From assembly GCF_014243345.1 (NCBI RefSeq), contig NZ_JACLZF010000001.1:1-64000 (forward strand): DNA of 64,000 nucleotides, given 5' to 3'. Below the pieces are notes generated by a model that was given only the letters and a program-made list of their open reading frames with translations, searched no databases and had not been told where the DNA came from. Positions 10,784-25,700 of the stretch are shown in pieces. A program made the position numbers and the translations under genes. The stretch's first letter is position 1. Every line of letters begins with the position of its first letter. This DNA is from Robiginitalea sp. SC105. GTDB taxonomy: Bacteria > Bacteroidota > Bacteroidia > Flavobacteriales > Flavobacteriaceae.

Positions 10784-13700
10784 CGCTAGTTTTTATTAAA
10801 ATCCTAATTCAAATCCGACAGAGAGGATCTTCGGTGTCGGATAGATACGAGAGGTATTGTCCTGTGCCTCGGCGTCGAACCCGCGCCATTTGGTAATGGT
10901 GAACAGGTTTTCGGCGTTGCCGAAAATCCGCAGGCGGGTCAGCCCGGTGTTTTCCAGGAACCGCGACGGAAAGTTATAACCTACCTGTGCAAACCGCAGC
11001 CGCAGGTAATCCGCTTCCGTCAGGTAGCGGTCTGAGGCAAAGGAAGCCCGGTTAAAGGCGTCATAGGCAGGGATATCCGTTACCCGGTTGTCCGGCGTCC
11101 AGGCGCGGAGCAGGTCGCGGGAGGTCCGGAACTGACCGATGTTGTTCGGGTTCTGGAAACCGGCCAGGTCGTTGTCGAAACGGTCCACGCCTACCACATA
11201 GTTGAACTGGGTAGTCAAGAAGAACCCTTTGTAATCCATATCAAAGCCAAAGCTACCCTGCCAGTCGGGAAAGATGTTCTTGTTGAGCCAAACCCGGTCG
11301 GTGTCCGCATTCGGGTTCTCCGTAACATCCCCGTCTGCGGTGTAGAACAACAGGTTTCCATTGGCGGGGTTTACCCCGGCGTAACGGATGGTATAATACT
11401 CAAAGATTTTTCCGTCGTTCCGGCCCGTGCCGATGATGACCCCGTCCTCGCTGGGCAGGTTGGACAATTTGGTCTCGTTGAAGTTACCCACACCCTTCAG
11501 GGTCAGGTTAAAGCCGTCCGCCACATTGCTGCGGACCACATCGTAGTTGATGGTGAAGTCAAAACCGCGGTTCGACAGGTCCCCGGTATTCGCATTCAGG
11601 GCGGTTACCGCATTGATGGCTGAAACCGGCGTATTCTGGAACAGGTCCGTCGTCTTCTTGTCATATACGTCAATGGAACCTCTCAGTCGGCGGTCGAAGA
11701 CCTCGAAATCCAGGCCGATGTTGGCCGAGGTAACGGTTTCCCACCGCAGCGTGGTATTTGCAATCTGGGAAAGGAAGATGGAGTTGAAGCCCGCATATCC
11801 CGCACCAGTTGCGAAGAGGTTTTTGGTGAGGTCCGGGGCCGAGAAATAAGTGGTCCCTGAAATCCGCTGGTTACCAGCCGTCCCGTAGGAGGCCCGCAGC
11901 TTCAGCTGATCAAATATCGAGTTGCTCATAAAGGCCTCGTTGTGGATATTCCAGCGTCCGGCCACCGAATAGAAGGTCGCCCATTTGTTACTGCCTGCGA
12001 AGCGGTAGGAGGCGTCCCGGCGGATGGTCCCGGTAAGTCCGTACCGGGTATCGTAGTCGTAGTCGGCCTGGCCGAAATACGAAAAGAGCCCTGCATTGAG
12101 GATGTTGGCATTTGCCTGGTCCACGAAGAAGTCGTTGGAGGAGTTGTCATCCACAAATCCGGATCCGTCTCCCGGATAGAAGGTTTTCGGATCCAGGCCG
12201 TTTGCCCGGAAACCAAAAGTGCGCAGGTGTGCTTTAAAGTACTCCAGATACGCGCCAACATCCACGGAGTGCCTTCCCCAGGCATTCGAGTAATTCAGGG
12301 AGGTCACCTGGTTGTAGGTAAACTGCCGCCGGGTCTGCTGGTCGTTGAAACCGGAAGTGGGGTTGGCACCCCCTCCGAATAGCAGGGCATTGAATGAATC
12401 AGGCGCTTCTGCCAGGTTCAGGATCTCATTCTGATAGTCGGCGCTCAACACCAGGTTGGCCGTCAGTGCGTCTGTCAGTTTATACGATGCGTTGAAGCTC
12501 CCGATAATCTTGACCTCCTCCTCGGTCCGCGTCAGCGTATTGAGGTTGTCCAGTATAAAGAGGGGGGTGTTCGCAAAGAGCAACGGGGACAAAAGGGCCG
12601 CACCGTTGGTGTACTCATCCGGAGTAATATAAGGTACGGACTGGTAAGCGGCGAGTACCGGGTTCCGGTTGATCCCCGCAGTCCCGATACCGTTTGGCTC
12701 GCCCGAGTTGGAATAGTTGATGGTCAGGTTCGAGGCATAGTTGAAGCGGTCGTTGCCGGAACGGCCCGATACGTTGCTTCGAAGGCTGAAACGCTTCAGG
12801 TCGGAGGCCTGCAAAATCCCCTCGGCATTGTAGTAGCCCAGGGAGGTGAACTGCGTGGCATTTTCACTACCGCTCTGCAGGTTCAGGGTATGGTTCTGGG
12901 TCAGGGCCGTCCGGAAGAAAAAATCCGCCCAGTCAAAGGTGGGGGCGGCGGCGATTTCTTCATCTGTGAGGCCGTCCCCGCGACCTGCGCCCCTTTGGCG
13001 CTCCAGCAGCAACTGCTCCTGGGAATTCATGAGGTCGTAGTCGTTGTCCTGCAGCGTGTTGAAACTCATGATCCCGGTGTAGTTGATCTGTAGGGGGGAG
13101 TTGTACTTACCCTGCTTGGTCTTGATCACCACCACCCCGTTGGCACCCCTGTTCCCGTAGATGGCGGTGGCACCGGCATCCTTGAGTACAGAGATGGAAG
13201 CGATATCCTGGGGGTTCAGGCTTCGGAAGTTATCCGCATCTACCGGGGTCCCGTCTATAATGAAGAGGGGTTCGACGTTCCCGTTGATGGAGTTCACCCC
13301 GCGCAGCCGGACGGTTGAGTTCGCCCCGGGCTGCCCGCTATTGGTGCTGATATCCAGACCGGCCACCTGGCCGGAAAGGGTCTGAACCACGCTGGCATTC
13401 GGCCGGTTCTCGATAGTCTCTGCGCTGATGGTCTGGGCTGCGATGCTGGATTTCTCGCGGGCTGCGGTACGATAGCCCTGTACCACCACCTCTTCGAGCG
13501 CCTCGGCATCCTCTACCATCTGTACATCGATGGTATTGGACGGACCCACGGTCCGTTCTACGTCCTTAAGGCCCAGGTAAGCGTACCGGAGCACCTCGCC
13601 CCGATTAACCTTGATACTGTAGTTTCCGTCAAAATCGGTTTGGACTCCCCGTGACGTCCCTACAACGATCACGGAAACTCCGGGCACCGGCAGGTTGTTC

Positions 13701-16700
13701 TGATCCACCACGGTACCCGAAACGGTTTTCTCCTGTGCAAAGGAGATAGAAATACTCAACACCATCAATAAAGGTGTTAAGATCCTACGAATTTTCGATC
13801 TCATTTAAGTAATTTTTGAATTAGCAGGTTGCAAAAATCTTAATTTCGTATCTATGTGACAAATGAAAAACCCCCTGTTTACGGGGGTTTGTTAAAAAAT
13901 CGGAAAGAATTATGCTATGTATGCATAATTAATATTTTGGAAAAATATTGTTTAAGTTTTTAACTTATATATTAAACAAAATAATTTTTTTTAAGTTAAT
14001 TTAAAAGATTATCCGCAAAATTAAACAGAATTTATTGCAGTATTCTTGGTCTGGCCCGAATGAAGCAGGGACAGATGAAGCGGGTCGCGGTTGCCTTGCC
14101 GGGCCGGTTACCGCAGCCGCGGTCATCCTCCCGGAAGGGTTTACCCATGCGCTGCTCAACGACAGCAAACAACTCAGCGAGTCGGCCCGGGAAAGCCTTG
14201 TTCCGATTATTGAAAAAGAGGCGCTGGCGGTTGGGATCGCCCATGTCCCGCCCGGAGTCATCGACGAGATCAATATTCTCCAGGCTTCCTTCAGGGCCAT
14301 GCACCTGGCGCTCGACCAACTGGGGACCCGGCCGGAATGCATCGCGGTGGACGGAAACCGCTTTATCCCCTACAGGGATATCCCCCACCAATGCCTCATT
14401 AAGGGAGACAGCAGGTTCCTCAATATTGCAGCCGCATCCATTCTGGCTAAAACGGCCCGGGATGCCTATATGGCAGAACTCCACCGGGAATTCCCCCAGT
14501 ACGGCTGGGACCGCAACAAAGGGTACCCCACAGCCTCCCACCGGGAAGCCATCCGGGAATTCGGCCCCTCCCCCCACCACCGGAAAAGCTTTCGTTTGTT
14601 GCCCGAACAATTGAAGTTCCCGTTCTAGATGCTACATTTGCTCCAAAAGGAATCATCTTGAAATCCGCCTGCTGCTTTGCATTGCTTGCCTTTGGTCTGA
14701 TCGTCCTTGAATCGTGCCGGACAGCTGATGCAGACGAGTTGAGCCCCTGGGACGTGGTCCCCGATTCGGCGGCAATCGTACTGCAGATACACGACCCCGG
14801 GCGCTTCCGCTCCGAATTCCGGAACAACAAGCTCATGGAAAACTTCCGGGCAGCGGCACCCGGGAACAAACTCTTCAGGGTACTGGATGAAGCACTCATG
14901 CTGGACCCGGCCGGGGAAAGCCTTCTTATCGTACAGGATGCGCCCGAAGATGCCAATTGGTTGTTGGTTTTTCCCGAGAATCGCTACCCGGCCATGGATT
15001 CCCTGCCGGAGGTACGTGATGATTCGCCTGCCGGTCCCCGGGCCGATTCCGTTGCAGCAACTTCCTCGATTTCCCTACAGGCCGCTGCCCGGGTGCTGCC
15101 GGACTCGTCAAACCTCCTGGAGTCAAGGCGTTCCGGGCTGATTCTCATATCGAATTCCCGGCGCCTGCTTCAGGAGGCAAGTACCCGGGAACCCCTGAAG
15201 AACCCGGCCCTGCGACAGGCTGCAAAAACGGCGAACTCCGGGGCATCCGCCTCCCTGTTCCTCCCCCTCGGCCACACCCACCCGCTGGCGGCGTTCCTGC
15301 TGGGCTCGTTTTCGGGCAACAGCGGGGACGGCACCGCTTTCTGGTCGGCATTTGACCTGCAGCTCCGATCGGATGCCCTGCTGGTGCAGGGTGTGGAAGT
15401 CCGCCCGGACAGCATCTGGGATAACCGGTCCCTCCTGAGGGGCCTGCCTGTGCTGCCCCTGGGTGAGATTGCCCGGATGGCCCCCTCCAATGCCACCGGG
15501 CTCTATTCGATTTCCCTCGGGGAGCCGGAAGAATTTTTAAACAACCAGTCGCGCATCCTGGGGAGGCCCGGCAACCGGCCTGTCCTGCTGGAAAGCGTGG
15601 AACACCTGGGGGTGTTCACCCTCTCCGGGGAGACCCTGCTGGCTCTGCTGAGCGTGAACCCCCAGGCGGTCCTCGAGGCCCTGAGGCCACAGCTCACGGA
15701 ACTGCCGGCCTTCCAGGACGCAGCCATATACCGGTTGCAGGAAGACGAGCCTATCCAATCCGCTTTCGCCCCCATGCTGCAGGGCATGGACCCACCCGCG
15801 TATATGGGCAATGTGGGCAACTACTTTGTGCTGGGGCCCACGCTCGAAGGGGTACAGAATGTAATCAGCGCCTATAACAGGGAGGACAGCTTCGCGGCAA
15901 ACGGCACCCTGGGACGCATGGCGCCTTACCTGGCCTCGGAATCCACGGCATTTGTGCTGACGGAGGAGCCCCGGGCGGGAGGATTTACCACCGACAGCCT
16001 TTCGGTCCTCAGCATCCCGGAACAGGTGGCCCGGGCCTTGCCCCCTGGGTATTTGTATACGGCCCAGCTAAACAGTTCGGAGTCCTACGACCTGCTGGAG
16101 TACCAGTTCCGGAAGACGGAAGACCCTTCGGGGTCGGGGGCTTCGGTCAGCACGGTGTTCACCCGGAAGCTAGAAGGACAGGTCACCGCAGGCCCCTTCA
16201 TGCTGCGGAACCACCGGACCGGGGGGATGGACCTGGCTGTCCAGGACGACCGGAACCAGCTCTACCTTTTCTCCGCCACCGGCGACCTCTACTGGAAAAA
16301 AACGCTGGCCGGGCCCATACAGGGTGGGATCCACCAGGTAGACCTCTTCAAAAACGGCCGGTACCAGATGGCCTTTACCATCCCGGAAGCGCTGGTGGTA
16401 CTGGACAGGGATGGAAATCCGGTATCGCCTTTTCCGAAGCAGTTCGATGGGGCCAGCCTCGGCCCACTGGCCCTGTTTGATTACGAGGGGAACCGAAACT
16501 ACCGTCTCGTATTCAATGACGGCCCGAAGATCTACATGTTCGACGGGCAGGGACGGGATGTCCGGGGGTTCAAATACCGGGATGCCGGCAGTCCGCCCAT
16601 CGGCCCCCCGGACCATATGCGGATCGGGAGCCGGGACTACCTGGTCTTCCGGCTGGAGGACGGTCGGTTGCGCATCCTGAACCGCGTCGGGAATACCCGG

Positions 16701-19700
16701 ATCCGGGTGGATGGCTCATTCGATTTTTCCGGCAACGGGGTTTACCTGTATCGGGATAAGTTTACGTTCACCGAGAAATCCGGCCACCTGGTCACCATTG
16801 ACACCCAGGGCAAGATCAACCGGACGGCCCTGAACCTGAATGCAGACCACGGTATGCAGGCCACAGCAAACACCCTGGCCCTGATGAACGACAACCTGTT
16901 TCAGGTAAAAACCAGCCGGGCCGAGCTTGACCTGGGGGTCTACACGCCTCCCCGTATCTTCTACCTGTACGACATTATCTACGTGGCGGTAACCGACATA
17001 CAGGGCCAGCAAGTCTACCTTTTTCGCAGTGATGCCTCCTCCATGCCCGGATTCCCGGTCGAGGGCAGCGGCCTGCCGGACATGGCCGATATGGATGGGG
17101 ACCGCAACCCGGAACTGGGCGTTAAATACCGGGACAGTTCCGTGGCCGTCTACCGGATACAACGGTAAAATTCCTGGCACCAACGATACCCCAATTCCTG
17201 CGAACCATACATCTGCTCCCGGGTTGGCAGGCCTGTTTTGTATCTTTAAAAGAATGATCTTAAAACAGAGAACAAAACGATGAACACTATGACGAAATGG
17301 TTACGGGTTTGCCTTACGGCAGGGCTTTTCCTGCTGTATTTGCCCTCAGCCAACGGACAGTTTTTAAAGAAATTGGGGAAAAAGGCGCAAAAGGCCGCGG
17401 AACGGACCGTGGAGCAGCGCGTGGACGAGGAAGCCTCCAAGACCACCGACCGGGCCCTGGACAGCATCCTCGAGCCCGGCCAGGGCGGTCCTGCCGAAAG
17501 CCCGGTACCGCAGGGAGGGGGCGACGATCCCGGCGCGGTTAACGACGGGTCCGCACCCACCACAGGCAACGGCGGGTCTTCCCCCAATGCCGGGGGGGCC
17601 GGTAAGGCTTCCGGCAGCAAAAGACTGGAAGTATACAGCAAATTCGATTTTGTCCCCGGGGATGAAACGCTTTTCTACGAAGATTTCGGGGACGACTTCA
17701 TCGGGGATTTCCCGGCCCGATGGAACACCAACGGCGGGGGTGAGGTGGTCACCTTCGGCGACGACAGCGGCAAGTGGCTGGAACTGGTGTCCGGCAACCG
17801 AACCTACTACATCCCGGACCTCAACGACCTGCCGGAGGACTATACCATAGAGTTCGACATGGAGGTTCTGGGCGTGGGCCGGGGGACTTCCTCCTCTGCT
17901 ACCCTGCGGGTGATCCTGGACGACAACGGGGGTTTCGAAAAAGGCGGCAATAACGTAGTAGCTTATATCCCACTGGTCCAATATACCCCCGGGGGGATCC
18001 GCGTGGAAAACCGGATCAACTCGGAGCGGACCATTTCCAATACGGTAAAGCTCGACATACGCGAAAACATCCTGAACAGGCCGCATATATCCATAGCGGT
18101 CAACGGGGAGCGCTACCGCATGTACGTGGACGAGAACAAACATATCGACATCCCCCGAATGATCGGTCCCGGCGCCCCGATGACCCATGTGAAGTTCCAG
18201 CTGGACGGCGTACAGGACGGAAAGGAAAAAGTGTTTATCTCCAACATAAAAGTGGCTAAAGGAGGGGAGGATCTGAGGCGGAAACTACTCGCTGAGGGAT
18301 CTATCTCCACCAATGCCATCCTCTTCGATTCCGGGTCGGCCAACCTGCAGCCGACTTCCATGGGGGTGATCCGCCAGATCTCGCAGGTACTCCAGCAGGA
18401 GGGTGGCATGAGCCTCCAGATTGTCGGCCACACCGATTCGGACGGGGATGCCGATGCCAATATAGACCTGTCCCAGGCCCGGGCAGAATCCGTAAAAAAA
18501 GCCCTGGTTGATATATACGGCATCGACGCCGGGCGCCTGAGTACCCTGGGCAAAGGGGAATCGGAACCCGTGGCCGAAAACAGCAGCCCGGACGGCAAGG
18601 CACAAAATCGCCGGGTGGAATTTATCAAACAATAAAAAAACAACACACATGCAGCACACATACCACAAAAACCCAATCGCGATTGCAGTGGCCCTGCTGG
18701 GCGCGTTCCTACTACCCGCAACAGTGCAGGCCCAGGAATGCAGCGCCTATTATCCGTTCCGCGAAGGGGTCCGGATGGAATATACCATGTATAACGACAA
18801 GGACAAGGTCGAAGGTACGCAGTGGCAGGAAGTAACCGGGGTTTCGGAAACTTCCGAGGGCCTGGAGGCTACCATGAACATGGGCTTCAGCGATGACAAG
18901 GGAAAAAACACCTTCGAATCTTCCTACGGCCTGACCTGCACGGGTTCGGCCATCCGCATCGATTACGAATCCCTGATCTCCGGCCCCATGATGGAGCAGT
19001 ACCAGGATATGGAAATGGATATCAGCGGAACGGATCTGGAGCTGCCCAACAACCTCAGCGAGGGGATGGAGCTGCCGGATGCCAACGTCACCATGAAGAT
19101 GAAGATGAGCGGCATCAATATGAATATGCAGGTGGATATGACCAACCGGCGCGTAGAGAAAAAGGAAACCGTCAGTACGCCTGCCGGCGATTTTGACTGT
19201 TACGTGATCTACAGCGAAAGCCACTCCAAGATGATGATGGCCAACCAGACCTTCCCACAGCGCACCTGGCTGTCCGAAGGGGTGGGCATGGTAAAGACGG
19301 AGAGCTACAACAAAAAGGGGAAACTGGTGAGCCGGATGGTGCTGACCTCAATTACGAGGTAACCTCCGCGCCGAACAGTGACTGGAAATGCACCAACAAC
19401 CGCTCCCTGACTTCTGCGGTGGGGATATGGCGCCCGAGTTCCGCACTCAGTGAAGTCACCGCCTTGTCCCGGATGCCGCAGGGGATCATCAGGTCAAAAT
19501 AGCCCAGGTCCGTATTCACGTTCAGGGCAAAACCGTGCATGGTCACCCAACGGCTTGCCCGCACCCCCAAGGCGCAGATCTTGCGGGCACGCGGGGTACC
19601 CACCTCCAGCCAGACACCGGTTTCCCCAGGGGACCGTTCGGCTTTAAGCCCGTAGTCGGCAAGGGCCAGGATCACCATCTCCTCCAGGAGGCGAAGGTAC

Positions 19701-22700
19701 TTATGGATGTCCGTAAAAAAATTCTCCAGGTCCAGGATGGGATAGCCCACGATCTGCCCCGGCCCGTGGTAGGTGATATCCCCGCCCCGGTTGATGTGGT
19801 AGAAGGAAGCGCCCTTCTCGCGCAGGACCGCCTCCCCCACCAGCAGGTTGGATTTGTCCCCGCTTTTTCCCAGGGTATACACATGGGGGTGTTCCACGAA
19901 CAGGAAATAATTGGGCGTGGGATCGGACGCCCCTTCCCTCCGGTTCCGGATCTTGACATCCAGGACTTGCCTAAACAGCGATTCCTGGTAATCCCAGGTC
20001 TCCTTATAGTCCCGGAAACCCAGGTCCTCGAGTAGCACCATCTTGTTCATTGGGCAAAGGTACGCAACCTGTCAGAACCCGCTGGGGCGGTTGCCGTGGG
20101 CAGTTACTTTTCGAGCTCCACTTCAAGATCCAGGACACCCGGGTCCCTCAGGTAGTCCATAAAGCCCACCTCGTGGATCAGCGTTTTCCCGTCCATGCTC
20201 AGGGTAGCGTTTTGGGCACTGGAGGATTTGACCCTGGAAGGAAAGTGGATTTTCAGCGTGTAGGTGGACCCCGACAGGAACATGGCCGATTGTTCCAGGC
20301 TGTCCAGGCGCCGCTGGTGAAGTACCGAATCGGTGATCACCGACTTCCTTCTAAATATACCGTCTTTCAGCGCATAGGAAACCTGGGTGCTTTCATAGAT
20401 TTCCGGGGCACCGGGCATGGAGGCGGACTCATCGTCCGGGTCCAGGGTCCCGGCCCGCTGGAAGGCATTGAAGGAATCCTCAACCTCCGAGAGGTCGGTG
20501 AAATCCCGCTCAAGGGTAAAAAGCATCTCCCCGGCATCCGGGTCGGACTGCATGCGCATCCGGTAGGGCTCCAGATTCCTGAGCCGCTCCTGTTCATCCG
20601 CGGGGAGGGTGGCAATGCTGTCCTTTTTCTCCCGCAGGATATCCGAGAAATAAATAACGGAGTCCATCTTCTGTGAGGTGGAATCCGCCAGGCCTTCCGC
20701 CATATCCATCATTTCAGAACCGTCAAACTGCAGGGCAATGGATCCCGAGCCGTCGGATTTCAGGTAGATTTCCTCGGTCAGGTTACAGGCAGCAACCCCC
20801 GCCAGCAGGCCGAGCATCAGGCAAACGCGTAATGTCTTCAAAAGCGATCAATTTGGATTGTTCAGGATGATCAGGGCCGCGATCACGCCGGGCACCCAAC
20901 CGCAAAGCGTTAAAAGTAACACAATCAGGAAAGAACCGCAACCCTTTCCGATGACGGCCAGGGGGGGGAAGATGATTGCCAGCAGGACACGTATGAAGCT
21001 CATGGTTCGGGTTGATTGATCGATGTATCTATGGGTCGCAAATCCCGCCGGTTTGTTACATGGGACCCGCCGGTTTTTACAATTGGTTGCTCCCGGGTTT
21101 TGCTACAGGTGGCTCGCATGTTTCAACTCCGGCGCCGCGGCTAGCTGTTTCCCGCCTACCCGGCATTGGCAGGTTGCACCATTAGGAGTATATTTGCAGG
21201 GCTTAAATCCTTGATAATGCAGCTTTCGGAACAAGAAATCGTCCGCCGGGAAAAACTCCGGCAGCTCCGCGAACTGGGAATCGACCCCTACCCGGCCGCC
21301 AGGTACCCGGTAAACACCCTAACTGCCGACATACGGGAAAATTACGAGGAAGGGAAGCCGGTGGTTCTGGCCGGCAGGCTTATGTCCCGCCGGATTCAGG
21401 GCAAGGCGTCCTTCGCGGAACTCCAGGACAGCACCGGCCGTATCCAGCTGTATTTCAACCGGGACGAGATCTGCCCCGGGGAGGACAAGACCGCCTACAA
21501 CGAAGTTTACAAGAAACTGCTGGATATCGGGGACATCATTGGGGTCGAAGGCGACCTGTTCCAAACCCAGGTTGGCGAAAAAACGGTACGCGTAAAGGGT
21601 TTTACGCTGCTTTCCAAGGCCCTGCGCCCGTTGCCCCTGCCCAAGACCGATGCCGACGGGCAGGTCTTTGACGAATTCAACGACCCGGAGCAACGCTACC
21701 GGATGCGCTACGTGGACCTGGTGGTCAACCCCCAGGTACGGGAAACCTTTATCAAGCGCACCAAAATCACCAACAGCATCCGCCGGTTTTTCAATGAAAT
21801 GGGATACCTGGAGGTAGAAACCCCGATCCTGCAACCCATACCCGGGGGGGCTGCGGCGCGCCCCTTCCAGACCCACCACAATGCCCTGGGCATCCCGCTC
21901 TATTTGCGGATTGCCAACGAACTCTACCTGAAAAGGCTCATTGTGGGCGGTTTTGACGGGGTCTACGAATTTGCCAAGGATTTCCGAAACGAGGGGATGG
22001 ACCGGACCCACAACCCGGAATTTACCGTGATGGAGCTCTACGTGGCCTACAAGGATTACAACTGGATGATGGAAACCACCGAGCAGCTGCTGGAACGGGT
22101 GGCCATGGAGGCCAACGGGAGTACGCGTGTCACGGCAAGGGGCAATACCATCGACTTCAGGGCTCCCTATCCCCGCGTCCCCATCCTGGATGCGATTAAG
22201 GAGCATACCGGCATCGACGTGGCTGGGATGGACGAAGCCGCCCTCCGGGAGGCTGCAAAAGGTCTCGGCCTGGAAGTGGACGACAGCATGGGTGTCGGGA
22301 AACTCATCGACGAGATTTTCGGGGAATGCTGCGAGGACCACTATGTGCAGCCCACCTTCATCATCGATTATCCCAAGGAAATGAGCCCGCTCACCAAGGC
22401 GCACCGTTCCAAACCGGGCCTGACCGAGCGCTTTGAGCTGTTGGTAAACGGCAAGGAAATCGCCAACGCATATTCAGAGCTCAATGACCCCATCGACCAG
22501 CGGGAGCGCTTTGAGGAGCAGTTGAAACTTTCCGAAAAAGGCGATGACGAAGCCATGTTTATCGACCGGGATTTCCTCAGGGCCCTGGAGTTCGGGATGC
22601 CGCCCACTTCGGGGATCGGGATCGGGATCGACCGGCTGGTGATGCTGCTGACGGACAATGCCTCCATTCAGGAAGTATTGTTCTTCCCCCAGATGAAGCC

Positions 22701-25700
22701 GGAGAAAAAACCCCTCGACCTGAACGAGGAGGAAAAAGCGGTAATGGACCTGCTGCGGACCGTTGGGGAAATGGAATTGTCGGCCCTCAGGGAAAAAGTG
22801 GGCCTCAGCAACAAGAAATGGGATAAGGCGACCAAATCCCTTAGCAAAAAAGGGCTGTTCGAAGTCAGTAAGGCCGATGGGGTACTGCTGGCCAGGAGCA
22901 AGGCCTGATTGCCGCTGCTCCCGCCACAGGCTGCAACCTATCCGGGCAAGCATCGGTAGGCCGGTCTAACTGACGATCGCATGGGGCCCGTGTCCCGCAT
23001 TTCCAAAAAAATCCTAGCTTAGGGGGCGCGAAGAAGCCCTTATGAACCGAACCCGTCAGATCGGCCTGCTGGCCGGCCCCGTGATTTTCATCCTCCTCAC
23101 CTCTTTTTCAGGCAGTCTGATTTCAGATGCCGGCGACAAGGTAATCGCTGTTGCTGCCTGGATGATCCTCTGGTGGATCACCGAAGCGGTTTCCATCTCC
23201 GTTACGGCCCTGCTCCCCCTGCTGGTCTTCCCGCTCCTGGGGGTGATGGATCTGGCCGATGTGGGCGCCAACTACGGCAGCCCGATCATCTTCCTCTTCT
23301 TCGGCGGTTTTGTCCTGGCGCTGGCACTGGAAAAAGTCAACCTGCACAAACGCATCGCCCTGAGCATCATCCACCGTACCGGGACCAGCCCGGACCGGGT
23401 GATCCTGGGGTTTATGATCGCCACGGCTTCCCTGAGTATGTGGATCAGCAACACGGCCAGTACCGTGGTGATGCTGCCCATCGCCATGTCCGTGATCGGC
23501 CTTTTGATCAGCGACCCGGACGGGTTTACTCCGAAAGACCAGAATTTTGCGCTCAGCGTCATGCTGGGGATCGCCTTTTCGGCCAATGCGGGGGGGATTG
23601 CCACTGTAATCGGCACCCCGCCGAATTCCGTGCTTATCGGTCTGCTGGAAAACGAATACAACACAGAAATATCCTTCCTGAAATGGATGACCCTCGGGCT
23701 GCCCGTTTCGATAATCCTAATCGCCATTTCGTACTGGGTGCTGGTTAAATGGATGTTCCCCTGCAAGGGCCTGTCTTTTGGCACTTCCCGGGATGTGATC
23801 CGGATCGAACTCGAAAAGCTGGGCCCGGCGAGCGGGCGGGAAAAAATGGTCCTGGTGATTTTCGGCATCACGGTCTTCCTGTGGATATTCCGCACGGTGA
23901 TCAACGGCCTGCTGCCCGCCCTGGATCTGACCGACACCGCCATCAGCATGTTCGGTGCCCTGGCACTCTTCTGCGTACCGTACAGTTTTAAAAAGGGCTC
24001 CTTTATCCTTAAATGGGAGGACACCTCCCGCCTGGCGTGGGGGATCCTGATCCTTTTCGGCGGCGGGCTGGCGCTGGCCCGCGCCATGTCTGCCAGCGGC
24101 CTGGTCGACCTGGTTTCGGGCGCCATTGCCGGCAGCCAGATCGGGGTGCTTTTTACGGCATTCCTGTTGATTGCACTGATGCTGTTCATGACCGAACTCA
24201 TGAGCAACGTGGCCCTGGTGGCGGTGCTGGCGCCGGTGGTTGCCGGTATCGCCATCGGCCTGGATATCCCCATCCTGCACCTGCTCATCCCGGTTACCAT
24301 TGCCAGCAGCTGCGCCTTTATGTTGCCAATGGCGACCCCTCCCAATGCGATTGTATTTGCCAGCGGCTATATACGGGTACACCAGATGGCCCGGGTGGGC
24401 TTTATCCTGAACTGTATTTCCGTGGTATTGCTGGTGCTGCTTTTCCAGTTCGTCGTCCCCTACCTTTTCTGAACCCGCTCCTATTGAGCTAATCACCCCG
24501 GCCTGGGTTTTCGGGGTCCCAAAAAAATTAAGCCCCCGCTCTGGCGGGGGCTTAACAGCTGACTAATTCAAATAATTGACAGAAAATGAGATTATTCTAT
24601 CATCTTCAAAAGCGCCTTGCGTTAAAGGGCCTTCTGAATAAATAGACGTCAGAACCACCCGAATGTTACATAATTTTCACTGTTTAATGCCTTCTTAACC
24701 TTCTTTTGGCATTTTTTTAATTCATGCAGAACAGGTTTGTCCGACCAACTGTCAGTTTTTGCCGATAACCGGTAAAGCAACTTCAAAATCGGGCAGGGAG
24801 CGAGGCGTATTCCCAACACAATTGGGGCATTTCACATCAAAAAGCGGCAAGCTGACAACATCGGGGCAGCACGCCCGGGGAGATATGCTAACTTTGATAG
24901 TAACCAAATCCCCTGCATCATGTCCTACAAAATCAAAAGCCTGCTTTATTTCCTCGCCTTTGTGGCCAGTGCGCTGATCTATTACAACATGGATCATTCG
25001 GCCACGGACCCCCAACCCGCCAGCTCCTACGAAATCGCTGCCGATGACGGCGCCCAGGAGCTCCCTGCGGACACTTTCTGAACCGGGTGCCTCCTGTTAA
25101 ATAAATTGCAATCTTTTCCTGGGAATTAAACCAACCCTTGGGTTCCTGTTCTAATAGGCAGAACCCAAAAACTTCTTCGCATGAAAAAATTGATGATTGC
25201 AGGACTCCTGCTGATCGGGATAGGCCTCAGCGCCCAAAAGGGCCCGGCACACCACCGGGGCCTTGCCCCCGGGTCATCCCTTACCGATGAACAGATCGCC
25301 ACACTGCAAAGTAAAAGGCTCACCCTGGCGCTTGACCTGAGTGAAGGGCAGCAAAGCCAGGTTCAGGCCCTGCTGGAGGAACAGGTAGCCACCAGGCGGG
25401 AACAATTTAGGACCCGGGAGGGTTCCCCGGATTCCACACTTGCCCGGGGAAACCGGATGGATTACAGTAGACTGGATGAACGGCTGGATGTGCAAATCGC
25501 ATTTCAGCGTCGGATGCAGCAAATACTCAGCGAGGAGCAATACCTGCTCTGGAAGAAGCTGAGGCGGGAAAGAAAGCCCCAGAGAGGCGGGCGCCGCATG
25601 CACGGTAAACGCTAGGAAGGCCTTCGCGGAGGCAAAAGGAAGGCCTGAAGTCGCTCCCGTTCAGGCACCCAGAGCCGCCGCTGCAGCTTCCACGGCCAGG